Shown: positions 43,818-52,553 of the stretch, piece after piece | How the letters are laid out: each line of letters opens with the position of its first letter | Position numbering within the stretch: position 1 is the first letter of the stretch | Assembly: GCA_963806145.1 (NCBI GenBank) | Contig: CAWDXD010000032.1 | Location: 62,001-126,000, forward strand | From: DASXKD01 sp963806145 | GTDB taxonomy: Bacteria; Actinomycetota; Actinomycetes; Streptosporangiales; Streptosporangiaceae | Direction of reading: 5' to 3' | DNA length: 64,000 nt | Position numbers and translations under genes: made by a program | The notes under the pieces: model-generated | Seen by the model: only the letters and a program-made list of their open reading frames with translations | What the model was told of the DNA's origin: nothing | Database searches by the model: none

Positions 43818-45437
43818 GTGACGTGGGATCGCGGTCGCCCTGTGCCTGACACGGGAGAGACGAGACATCCTGCCGATGCCACCGGGGTGCCCGGGCCGGA
43901 CACCGCCCAGGGGAGCACCGGAACCGCGGCGGCGGGCACCGGCACCGCCCCCGCCGAGGCTCCCGGCCCGCCGCCGCCCACGGCCCCGATGCCGGCCGTC
44001 CCCCAAGGGCGGAGCCGCTGGAAGAAGATCCTCGCCTGGATCGCGGGCTCGCTGGCCGTCGTGCTGCTCCTTGCCGCGACCGGTGCCTACCTCGTCTACC
44101 GGCACCTGAACGGCAACCTGCACCAGGTGAACGTCTCCGGGCTGCTCGGAACCCGGCCCGTGGACCTGCACCCGCAGGCGGAGAACATCGCGGTGATCGG
44201 CTCGGACACCAGGCAGGGGCAGGGCCGCGGTTACGGCAGCGCCGCCCAGCTCAACACCGACCACTCGGACACCCTGCTGATCGTGCACATCGCGGCGAAC
44301 CGGAAGTGGGCCGACGTGATGTCGGTCCCGCGCGACTCATGGGTGAACATCCCGGCCTGCCGGATGGGCAACGGCCGGCTCGCCTCGCCGCAGACGTTCA
44401 AGATCAACGAGGCGTTCACGCTCGGCAACCTGTACGGGAACAAGACCGCGCTCGGCACCGCGTGCGTGATCAAGACCGTCGAGAGCAATACCCACATCCA
44501 CATCGATCACTTCGTCGTGGTCAACTTCAACGGGCTCAAGGACATGGTCAACGCCGTCGGCGGCGTGCCGGAGTGCAACGCCAAGCCGATCGACGACCCC
44601 AAGTCAGGGCTGCACCTCTCCGCGGGGCACCACACGCTGAACGGCAGGCAGGCGCTTGGCTACGTCCGCGCCCGGTACACCCTCGGCAACGGCAGTGACC
44701 TGGAGCGCATCACCCGGCAGCAGGCGTTCATGTCCGCGCTGGTCAGCCGGGTCAAGGCCAAGAAACTCAACCCGATCGCGCTGTACCATTTCCTCGACGC
44801 GGCCACCAAGTCCATCACGATCGACAGCCAGCTCGGCGGCATCCGCGGCCTCTACGACCTGGCCACCAGCCTGAAGAACCTGCCGCCTGGCAAGGTCACC
44901 TTCTTCACCCTGCCTACCTACCCGCGCTCCTACGTGGACCCCACCGACACCGCCAACCTGCTCTGGACGCAGCCGCAGGACAGCCTGATCTTCCAGGCGT
45001 TCCGCAACGACGTGCCGGTGAGCCAGGCGCTGCTGAAGCACCCGCGCGTGCCGCACCTGTCCCCGTCAAAGGTCTCCGTGGTGGTGATGAACGGCACCAC
45101 GAGCTTCGGGCTTGAGGACACCGTGGGCGCGGGCTTGGAGCAATACGGCTTCAAGGTGCCGCTCATGCGAACCGCGAGGGGCCAGGCGGTCAGCCAGACG
45201 GTGATCCGTTATCACGCGGGCCAGGAAGCGGAAGCCCTGTTGCTGGCCAAGGATCTGCCCGGCGTTTCCTTGTCCCAGGTCTCCGGGCCCGCCGAGGCGA
45301 TAGGAGCCGGGCACATCACCGTGCTCCTTGGTGCCGATTACGGGACCTCGGTCACCATGGGACCGGCGGCGACTCCGCAGCCTACGTCTACGTTCGCGCC
45401 GCGGACGGCGAGCCAGAACATTTGCACGTCGGCTTGA
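43818..45437 (+). CDS. LytR-CpsA-Psr (LCP) family protein with LytR_C domain
   Basis: About 539 aa. A cytoplasmic Pro/Ala-rich N-terminus (~70 residues), one membrane helix (ILAWIAGSLAVVLLLAATGAYLV), then the LCP catalytic domain: IAVIGSDTRQ, DHSDTLLIVHIA, VMSVPRDSWVNIP, NGLKDMVNAVGGV, YVRARYTLGNGSDLERITRQQ (Arg residues contacting the pyrophosphate). A LytR_C domain follows (VVVMNGTTSFGLEDTVGAGL). It transfers lipid-linked glycopolymer to peptidoglycan. GTG 43818 is uncertain; TTG 43809 is also in frame. It probably attaches the glycan made by the adjacent operon. Confidence 0.85.
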   Translation: MTWDRGRPVPDTGETRHPADATGVPGPDTAQGSTGTAAAGTGTAPAEAPGPPPPTAPMPAVPQGRSRWKKILAWIAGSLAVVLLLAATGAYLVYRHLNGNLHQVNVSGLLGTRPVDLHPQAENIAVIGSDTRQGQGRGYGSAAQLNTDHSDTLLIVHIAANRKWADVMSVPRDSWVNIPACRMGNGRLASPQTFKINEAFTLGNLYGNKTALGTACVIKTVESNTHIHIDHFVVVNFNGLKDMVNAVGGVPECNAKPIDDPKSGLHLSAGHHTLNGRQALGYVRARYTLGNGSDLERITRQQAFMSALVSRVKAKKLNPIALYHFLDAATKSITIDSQLGGIRGLYDLATSLKNLPPGKVTFFTLPTYPRSYVDPTDTANLLWTQPQDSLIFQAFRNDVPVSQALLKHPRVPHLSPSKVSVVVMNGTTSFGLEDTVGAGLEQYGFKVPLMRTARGQAVSQTVIRYHAGQEAEALLLAKDLPGVSLSQVSGPAEAIGAGHITVLLGADYGTSVTMGPAATPQPTSTFAPRTASQNICTSA

Positions 45438-45680
45438 GGCCCGGGTTTCAGGGCGGTTTCGGCAGGCTCATTGGTGAGATTGGAAGACTCCGGCGTCACC
45501 GCGCCCGCGGCTGCTACCGTTCCTGCTGCCGCTGGCGGCGGTGATCCTCTCGTCCGTGGCCCGCGACGGCGCCCCGGCAGGAACCGGCGCGCGGGAACCG
45601 GCTGCCGCGACCGTTTGATCACTATCGCCCGGTCCGCGGTTATCGTTGAACCTTGGCCGATGACTGGCGTGGAGGGTCGT

Positions 45681-46364
45681 GTGAAGTACCGCGTGTCCCG
45701 GGTGCTCGCCGGGCCGATACTGCATCTGCTGTGGCGGCCCGAGGTCACCGGTGGTGAGCACATCCCGGCCACCGGCGGCGCGATCATCGCTTCCAATCAC
45801 TTGTCCCTGGTCGATTCGATCTTCCTGCCGCTGGTGCTCGCCCGGCCCCTCACCTTCGCCGCCAAATCGGAGTACTTCACCGGGAAACGTCCTGGCCAGC
45901 GGATTGCGGCCGCTTACCTGCGGGCCACCAGGCAGTTGTCCGTGGACCGGGCCGGTGCCCGCGCGGCGCAGGAGACCTTGCAGGCGGCGCTGGAGCTGCT
46001 GCAGGCGGGGGAGTTGTTCGGCATTTACCCGGAGGGCACCCGGTCACCCGACGGCCGGCTCTACCGTGGCCGGACCGGGGTCGGCTGGCTGGCGCTGGCC
46101 TCGGGCCTGCCGGTCATTCCGGTGGCCATGGTCGGCACCGACCGGGTGCTGGCGCCCGGGCACTCCGTCCCGTCCCTGCACCGGGTCGGCATCCGGGTGG
46201 GCGAGCCGCTCACATTTGAGCAATACCAGGACCACCGGCCGGTGGCGCAGGCCCGCAGGGCAATCACCGACGAGGTGATGAAGGCCATCGGCGGCCTGTC
46301 CGGGCAGGAGTACGTGCCGATGTACGCATCGGTGCGCAAGGAGGAACTGGCCACAGGCGGCTGA
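45681..46364 (+). CDS. 1-acyl-glycerol-3-phosphate acyltransferase (PlsC-like)
   Basis: A 227-aa acyltransferase with the NHxxxxD motif (SNHLSLVDS) and PEGTRSPDGRL. Membrane association is expected through hydrophobic N-terminal segments. GTG 45681 is chosen with GGAGGG upstream; ATG 45660 is also in frame. It takes part in phospholipid synthesis by family. The region 45438-45680 shows no other gene. Confidence 0.85.
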   Translation: MKYRVSRVLAGPILHLLWRPEVTGGEHIPATGGAIIASNHLSLVDSIFLPLVLARPLTFAAKSEYFTGKRPGQRIAAAYLRATRQLSVDRAGARAAQETLQAALELLQAGELFGIYPEGTRSPDGRLYRGRTGVGWLALASGLPVIPVAMVGTDRVLAPGHSVPSLHRVGIRVGEPLTFEQYQDHRPVAQARRAITDEVMKAIGGLSGQEYVPMYASVRKEELATGG

Positions 46365-46446
46365 GCGGCTGCCCCGGCGACACGCCCGGCCCGGCAGGTT
46401 ACCCACGGGGCGGGCAACCTGGTTTCTCAGCCGGCGTCGGCGCAGG

Positions 46447-48365
46447 TCAGTCCTGGCCGTCCGCGGTCGGCCGGTTGTCGGTTCCGCGCACTGGCGGGAA
46501 CAAGCGGAATGCGTCTTCCAAGTCGGCCCGCGGCCGGATGGCCGGGAAGCTCTCGGTGCTGTCGCCCGCGACGGACCGGGGGGAGGACCGCTGGTCCACG
46601 GCGGAGAAATTCTCGGTGCTGTCCGCCGGGCCGCCGCCCTCCATGCCCGCGCCGCGCGGCTCGCCCGGCTGGGCGGCCGCCGCCGACCCGCCGCTGACCT
46701 GTGTACCGCTGGCTTCGGCGGGCGGCACGGCAAGGAAAGAGTCGGTGATCTCCCAGGGCGGAACGCCCGTCTTTGGGCTCGTACTGCCCGCCTCGGACCT
46801 CTCCGCCCCGGGCATGCCCGTCCCCGGCTTCGCCGCGCCGGACCTTTCCGCCCCGGGCATCCCTGTCCCCGGCTTCGCCGGGCCGGGCTTCGCCGCGCCG
46901 GGTCTGGCTGCGGAGGGGAGCGTGGCGCCCGTAGGCGGCGGACCGCCATTCGCCGGACCGGGGTCGTCCGCGGGCCTGTCCCCCCGCGAGAAGGCCGGCG
47001 CGGGCGGGCTGTCACCGGATGGCCTGACACCAATCGTGCCGGTGTCCCAGGCAGCGGCACCGGCCGCTGCGGGATCCATCGGGGGTTTGACCGCCCGGGG
47101 GAAGGGACCCCGCTGGGGTTGGCCGACGTCGGGCAGGCTGGGTGCCGTGGCTGGCCTCGGGGCCGGCGGGAACGGAGGCTGGCTGGCGCCGGCGCCGGGC
47201 CAGTCCGGGCCGGCAGATGCGGCACCGGTGGCCCCGGAACCGGTAAGGCCGCCACCGGTCCGGCCTGGGCCTGCCATGCCGCCACCGGCCGGTCCCTGCC
47301 CGGCCAGACCTCCGTCGGCCGGATTCGCGCCGCGGCCGGCAGCGGCGACAGCGTCCTCCTGGCGGGCCGTCGAACTGCCGAGCCGCCTGGGCAGGGCGAG
47401 ACTTGGCCTCCTGGCGGGCGAAACACCCGGCTGGCTGACGGCCGCCGGGCTCACGCCTGACGGGCTCACGCCTGACGGGGCTCCGCCGGCCGGCGGACCG
47501 CTGCCGGCCGGGGAGGCGCCGGTGCCGAAGGGAGCCGTGCCGGGCTCGGACTGGGCCGCACGGAAGGGATCCACCGCTGCCCCGGTGTTCCACGCGTAGC
47601 CTGGCCCGTTCTCCGTCCGCCCGGGCTGCTCCGGCGAATCCGGCTGAGGCGGCACCAGCCCGGCGGCACGCACCGCCCGGCCCGTTGGGGCACCTGCGGC
47701 GGGCCGTTCGCCCTCGCGGCCGGGCGGGCCGTTCGTCTCGGCGGACGACTGAGCCGGTGGGTGCGGCCCCGCCAGCTTGGGACCGCCCGGCCATGCCTCC
47801 CGCGCCAGTTCATCCCAGAAAGGCAACTCCGGGCGCACCTGCTCACGGCTGGGCAGCGGGCCTGCTCCGCCGCGGGACGGCGCGGGAGCCTGGGCCCAGG
47901 GCAATTCGCTGTTCGGTTCGGCTGCGGGCTCCCAGGGCGGCCGGCCGGATACCTGCGGCGTCCGCGGCTGACGCGGTGTCTGGGTCAGCCGGCTGCTCAT
48001 CCGGGTTATGCCCGCACCGCCGGGTGCCGGTTCCGGGCCGCTGGCTGCCTCGCCTGCTGGCGGCGTGGCCGGAGCCCCGGGAAACGCGCCGTCGGGAATC
48101 GCCGCGCTGGCCGCGGCCCGGACACTGGGGTCTCGTGAGATCAGCGCCCATGGCGGCACACCGGTTCCTACACCGGCAGGCAGCGTCAGGTCGGGCGTGG
48201 CCTGTCCGGCCGGGGAGGCGTCTTGCGCGGCGGGCCCGAGCGAGGAGCCGAACCCTGCCGACGAGCCAAGCCCTGCCGACGAGCTACGGCCTGCCGACGA
48301 GCCAAGCTCTGCCGACGAGCCAAGCCCTGCCGACGAGCCAAGCCCTGCCGACGGGCCGAAGCTCT
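46447..48365 (-). pseudogene. Frameshifted Pro/Gly/Ala-rich C-terminal continuation of the mycosin-like protease gene
   Basis: This frame is open upstream to 48597, but its Gly-Ser-Ser-Ala-Gly-Leu repeats exactly continue the GSSAGR/GSSAEL pattern of the protease tail, which lies in another frame to the right of 48366. The switch falls on the one 19-bp unit of an 18-bp tandem repeat. The remaining ~640 residues are low-complexity Pro/Gly/Ala/Ser with short conserved-looking pieces (VPPWALISRDPSV, GVPPWEITDSFLAVPP, SGSTESFPAIRP-like). It would form a very long cytoplasmic tail. It is unlikely to be an independent gene, since no start or ribosome binding site is apparent. Confidence 0.6.
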
Positions 48366-48401
48366 GCCGACGAGCCACGGCCTGCCGAGGAGCCGAACCG
48401 T
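48257..48401. repeat. 18-bp tandem repeat with one 19-bp unit
   Basis: GCCGACGAGCCAAGCCCT-like units start at 48257, 48275, 48293, 48311, 48329, 48347, 48366 and 48384. All are 18 bp except 48347-48365, which is 19 bp and so breaks the reading frame. The units encode GSSAGL/GSSAEL in one frame and VGRAWL in the other. Confidence 0.85.
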
Positions 48402-50332
48402 CCCGAAGGATCGCTTGCTGCCGAAGGGCCGAGTCCCGTTGCCGGTCCGAGCCCTGGCGGAGGACTGATCCCTCCCGGCCGGCTGGTACCTGCCGCGTCC
48501 AGCCCCGCCGAAGGGCCGCTCCCGGCTGCAGACCCGAGTTCTGGCGGAGGGCTGATTCCCCCCGGGGGGCTGATTCCTGCCGCGCCGAGCGCGGCAACGC
48601 CGCCGGCTCCGGGGGACGTCGGGCCTGCGGCTGCGAACCCTGACGACGCCGGCCCGGTGAACCCAGAACCGGTGAAGCCCGACGAGGATCCCGTGAAGCC
48701 TGCCGCGGAACCGCTGAGGCTTGCCGCGGAGCCGCTGAACCCAGATCCGGTGAAGCCAGAAGCGGACCCGGTGAAGCCTGCCGCGGAACCGCTGAAGCCC
48801 GCGGAACCGCTCAAGCCCGCCGCGGAACCGGTGAAAGCCGATGATGCCGATCCGGTGAAGCCGGATGCCCCCGGTCCCCCGGCCGCCGGGCCGAGCGGCG
48901 CGGCGATGAAGCCAGCCGGCTCAAGCTGCGGCTCGGCTGCTTCGGCATCCGGGCCCCCGGACACCGAACCCTGCGCCCCGGCCGGGGCGCCCTTCTTCGC
49001 CGAGCGCGGCGCGGACTTGGCCGCGGCCGGCTTGCGTATCGGAGGCTGGACCGCCGCCCGCACCTCGGCGAGGCGCGCGGAGCGTGCGTTCCGCCGCCGC
49101 CATGCCGTGACCGCGAAGAACAGACCAAGTAGCAGCAGGAAGACCGCGCCGGCGATGGCCGCGTCCTTGATCAGGGTGCCGCGGATGTTGCGGTGGATCG
49201 GGCTGCTGTGCACCGCCGGTTGACTGGGTGGCGCCTGGCCGGCGGCGCTGCCCGAGGCGGCCGACTTGGGCACGCTCTCGGCGATGCCCGCCGCCGCGAT
49301 GAGCGCCCTGGCCGCGTCAACGGTGCCGAAACCGGACCCGTCGGCCCGCCCGCCGGGTCGGTGGAACACCGTGCTCGCGGTGATCGCGTGGGTGACCTGC
49401 GCCGGGGTCAGCGTGGGGAACTGGGCCCGGACGAGCGCGGCGATGCCCGCGACCATCGCGCTTGCCGCGCTGGTGCTGTTGAGCTGCGGGTAGCCGCCGG
49501 ACGGGCTGGCCGCGGCGATGCCAGCCCCAGCCGCGGTGACCAGGACGTACGACTGGTGGCTGGTGAACGGCGCCTTGACGAAATGCTGGTCGAAGGCGCC
49601 CACGGCGATGACCCCAGGGTAGGCGGCCGGATAGTTCGCCGGGTCGGTGCCCGCGCCTCCGTCGCCGGCCGGGGCGACCAGCACCACGTGCTTGGCGATC
49701 GCGTAGTTGATGGCCGCCCGCTCGGCGGGGCTGCCGCCAGAACCGGGCGCACCGGACGTGGTCACCGGGTCGAGGGGCAGGTCGATGACGCTCGCGTCGT
49801 GCCGGACGGCCCACTTGATACCGCGGGCAATGGCGTCCGGCAGCCCGGCCGCAATGGTCTGCTCGGCCAAGAACGGGTCGTTGCTTTCCAGCGTCACCCG
49901 GACGGAAAGGATCTTGGCTGCCGGTGCGATGCCGATAACCCCATTGGCTTGGCCGGGCCCGTGCCCGTGACCGGCGATAAGGCTGGCCACCTCGGTGCCG
50001 TGAATCCCCCAGAACGGCCCGCCGGCCGTGCGCCCCGAGTTGGTGTAATCCGGGCCGGTGGTGACCGAGCCGGTCAGATCGGCCTGCGCCGGGTCCACCC
50101 CGGTGTCGAGCACCGCGATGGTGACGCCGGATCCGCGCGTCGTCTCCCAGGCATTCGTGACGTGAAGAGTGCGCAGCCACCATTCATTCCGGCGTACCTG
50201 ATCGGCCAGTGCGGGGGAACTTGCCGCGGCGATAAATGCCAGGCTGGCTCCTATGGCCACGCCGACTCGCGCGCGATGGCGGAAACCGGGTGAAACGCCA
50301 GCCTGCGCGCGCCGGGAGAGACCATGTGGCAC
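48284..50332 (-). CDS. Mycosin-like subtilisin protease with C-terminal membrane helix and repetitive tail
   Basis: GTG 50332 follows GGAGGAGG. A signal peptide (VGVAIGASLAFIAAASSPALA) leads to NEWWLRTLHVTNAWETTRG, a mycosin hallmark. The triad is Asp in VLDTGVDPAQ, His in IHGTEVASLIAG and Ser in NSTSAASAMVAG, where the usual Gly before TS is Ser. A membrane helix (IAGAVFLLLLGLFFAVTAW) near residue 400 anchors it, with a cytoplasmic FTGSG/SGSAAG repeat tail. The frame ends at 48284 just after a repeat-borne frameshift; the intact gene would run on to 46447 (about 1300 aa). Mycosins serve type VII secretion, but no ESX gene is nearby. Confidence 0.8.
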   Translation of the reverse strand: MPHGLSRRAQAGVSPGFRHRARVGVAIGASLAFIAAASSPALADQVRRNEWWLRTLHVTNAWETTRGSGVTIAVLDTGVDPAQADLTGSVTTGPDYTNSGRTAGGPFWGIHGTEVASLIAGHGHGPGQANGVIGIAPAAKILSVRVTLESNDPFLAEQTIAAGLPDAIARGIKWAVRHDASVIDLPLDPVTTSGAPGSGGSPAERAAINYAIAKHVVLVAPAGDGGAGTDPANYPAAYPGVIAVGAFDQHFVKAPFTSHQSYVLVTAAGAGIAAASPSGGYPQLNSTSAASAMVAGIAALVRAQFPTLTPAQVTHAITASTVFHRPGGRADGSGFGTVDAARALIAAAGIAESVPKSAASGSAAGQAPPSQPAVHSSPIHRNIRGTLIKDAAIAGAVFLLLLGLFFAVTAWRRRNARSARLAEVRAAVQPPIRKPAAAKSAPRSAKKGAPAGAQGSVSGGPDAEAAEPQLEPAGFIAAPLGPAAGGPGASGFTGSASSAFTGSAAGLSGSAGFSGSAAGFTGSASGFTGSGFSGSAASLSGSAAGFTGSSSGFTGSGFTGPASSGFAAAGPTSPGAGGVAALGAAGISPPGGISPPPELGSAAGSGPSAGLDAAGTSRPGGISPPPGLGPATGLGPSAASDPSGRFGSSAGRGSSAELRPVGRAWLVGRAWLVGRAWLVGRP

Positions 50333-50466
50333 GGCCGTCCTCCTCCGGGGGTGCACCTGCGCATTCTGTCATGTTCATGGCTGTTTCGTGGCCAGAGCTG
50401 ATGGCCTGACCGGGCTTGACCCGGGTTTTCCGCGTGTATTCCGGCGCCATGGCACAGCCGCGGCGG

Positions 50467-51285
50467 CTAGGACGGCGGTGCAGCCGCCAGCCGGACGTGC
50501 GCGCCGGGCGGCAGGCCCAGTTGCTGCGCGGCGTCGCCGGCGTTGACCGCGAGCGAGATCAGCCCCGCGCTGTCGGTGAACGCGACCAGCTCGCCGGGCG
50601 CGACGGCGGCGAAGGTCTCCAGGTAGGGCACAGTGAGCTGACGGCGGCCGCAGCGGACCACGAGCTGGGCGCCGAACCCGATGCCGATCCGGTCGGCGTC
50701 GGATGCGGCGATGGACAGCTGTACATTGCCGAACCGGTCCACCGACATCACCTCGCCCTCGGCCTCGCGGTCGTGCACGCGGCTGGTCGGCGCGGGCAGG
50801 GTTACCAGATCGCCAGTATCCAGTTCGGTGCCCACCGAGGAGAGGTCCGCGCCCGCGGCGAGATGCGCCGCGACGGGAACGAAAATGTCACGGCCGTGGA
50901 ACGTCTGCGACACCGGGTGCAGCCAGAGTTCACCGTTGGTGAGCTGGAACGCGCGCCGCGTGCCCCCCAGCGCCGCGACCGCCCACGACAGCAGCCCGTT
51001 GTCCGGGCCCACCAGGATCGCCTCGCCCGCCTCGACCGCGATGCCGCGGCGCGCGGTGCCCACGCCTGGGTCGACCACCGCGACGTGCACGGCGGCCGGC
51101 ATGTACGGCATGGTCTGCGCGAGTACGGCGGCTCCGCGGCGCACGTCACCCGGGGGAACCAGGTGGGTGATATCGATGATCCGCGCCCCGGGGGCGATCC
51201 GGGCGGCGACGCCATGGCAGGCGGCGACGAACCCGTCGTCAAGCCCATAGTCGGTGAGGAGGGTGAGGCAGTCGAAGGTGGTCAC
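50467..51285 (-). CDS. SAM hydrolase family protein (DUF62, S-adenosyl-L-methionine hydroxide adenosyltransferase)
   Basis: A 272-aa member of the chlorinase/fluorinase-like family. LLTDYGLDDGFVAACHG at the start holds the conserved Asp; VVDPGVGTARRG and VGPDNGLLSWA bind SAM. The C-terminal domain has SVDRFGNVQLSI. Family members without the halogenase loop hydrolyse SAM to adenosine and methionine. It is GTG-initiated and divergent from the DUF3263/otsB unit. Confidence 0.88.
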   Translation of the reverse strand: MTTFDCLTLLTDYGLDDGFVAACHGVAARIAPGARIIDITHLVPPGDVRRGAAVLAQTMPYMPAAVHVAVVDPGVGTARRGIAVEAGEAILVGPDNGLLSWAVAALGGTRRAFQLTNGELWLHPVSQTFHGRDIFVPVAAHLAAGADLSSVGTELDTGDLVTLPAPTSRVHDREAEGEVMSVDRFGNVQLSIAASDADRIGIGFGAQLVVRCGRRQLTVPYLETFAAVAPGELVAFTDSAGLISLAVNAGDAAQQLGLPPGAHVRLAAAPPS

Positions 51286-51443
51286 GAACGGTGAGCGTAC
51301 GACGCGAAGCCCGTTGCCGGAAGCCCCGGGGTTCTCCGGAAGCCTCGCCGGCGGCTGTCGGAAGGCCGGTGGTACTGCCTACGATGGAGGGCCCGGTGGA
51401 GTCCCGCCGGCGGGGGAAGCGGTCACGGGAGGGCGTGAGGCAG

Positions 51444-51699
51444 ATGTCAGCACTGTCCGAGCGCGAGATGCGGGTCCTCTCGTTCGAACGGCACTGGTGG
51501 CGCCAGCCCGGCGCCAAGGAACAGGCGATCTCCGACCAGCTCGGAGCTGTCCGCCACCCGCTACTACCAGATGCTCAACGAGCTCATCGACCGGCCGGAA
51601 GCGATGGCCGCGGATCCGGTCCTCGTCAAGCGGCTGCGCCGCCAGCGCGCGCGCCGCGAGCGGATCCGGACAGCTCGCGGCGAGGGCGGCGCCGCGTGA
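51444..51699 (+). pseudogene. DUF3263-family protein with one-base frameshift
   Basis: From ATG 51444 (GTGAGGCAG upstream) the frame gives MSALSEREMRVLSFERHWWR and EQAISDQL, the N-terminus of DUF3263. At about 51541-51545 (CTCGGAGC) the similarity moves +1 to ELSATRYYQMLNELIDRP and onward to TGA 51699. One extra G accounts for it. The shifted stop overlaps the otsB GTG as GTGA, so the intact ~84-aa gene was translationally coupled to otsB. A sequencing error is as likely as a mutation. Confidence 0.7.
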
Positions 51700-52553
51700 C
51701 CTTCCCGCCGCCGCGGGTGCCGGTCCCCGAAGGAGCGACCCCCGAGGGCGTGGCCGGCCTCGCCGCCATCGTGGCAGACCCTGGCCGCGCGCTGATCGCC
51801 CTGGATTTCGACGGCACGCTCGCGCCGATCGTCTCCGAGCCTTCCGCGGCCCGGCCGCACCCGGACGTGCCGCCCGCCCTGCGGCGGCTCGCCACCGGCG
51901 TCGGCACGCTCGCGATCATCACCGGGCGCCCCGCCCCTGTTGCCGTGGAACTGGGCGGTTTCGCGGACATCCCCGGCCTGATCGTGATCGGGCATCACGG
52001 CTTCGAGCGGTGGGAGGGCGGCCAGCTCACCTCGCCCCCGCCGCCGCCGCAGGTCGCCGCGGCCCGCACCCGGCTGCCCGGAGCGCTCGCCGCGGCCCGC
52101 GCCCCCGAGGGCACCCGGATCGAGGACAAGGGCCACGCGCTCGTGGTGCATGTCCGCCGGACCGCGGACCCGCAGGCCGCACTGGCGCGGCTCACCGGCC
52201 CGATGGCGGAGTTCGCCGCCGACACCGGGCTGGACTGCCAGCCCGGGCGGATGGTCATCGAGCTGCGGCCGCCCGGCATCAACAAGGGCACGGCGCTGAC
52301 GGCACTGATCGCCGAACGTGACCCGGCGGCGGTCCTGTTCGCCGGCGACGACCTCGGCGACCTCCCCGCCTTCGAGGCCGTCCGTGCGGCCCGGGCCGCT
52401 GGCCGCAAAGGGGTCGCCGTGTGCAGCGCCTCGGACGAGGTCACCGCGCTCGCCGCGCACGCCGACCTGGTCCTCGACGGGCCCAGGGAGGTCGGCGCCC
52501 TGCTGGCTGCGCTGGCTGAGGCCCTGCCTTCGCAGCCGCCTCTAGCGCGCTGA
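51696..52553 (+). CDS. otsB: Trehalose-6-phosphate phosphatase
   Basis: A 285-aa HAD phosphatase that releases trehalose from trehalose-6-phosphate. The catalytic motif ALDFDGTLAPI, IITGRP, the IEDKGHALVVH substrate region, KGTAL and LFAGDDLGDLPAF are all present. GTG 51696 overlaps the DUF3263 stop. Its 3' end overlaps the 3' end of convergent otsA by 113 bp. Confidence 0.93.
   Translation: MTFPPPRVPVPEGATPEGVAGLAAIVADPGRALIALDFDGTLAPIVSEPSAARPHPDVPPALRRLATGVGTLAIITGRPAPVAVELGGFADIPGLIVIGHHGFERWEGGQLTSPPPPPQVAAARTRLPGALAAARAPEGTRIEDKGHALVVHVRRTADPQAALARLTGPMAEFAADTGLDCQPGRMVIELRPPGINKGTALTALIAERDPAAVLFAGDDLGDLPAFEAVRAARAAGRKGVAVCSASDEVTALAAHADLVLDGPREVGALLAALAEALPSQPPLAR

Noticed and set aside
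48241..48420. CRISPR-like array
   Set aside because: The 18-bp units are contiguous coding tandem repeats with no spacers and no cas genes nearby.
46447..48597. Independent 716-aa low-complexity gene
   Set aside because: Its first ~75 codons overlap the protease gene in a different frame without a start signal, while its repeats continue the protease tail after a one-base unit change. Best read as the shifted end of the protease gene.
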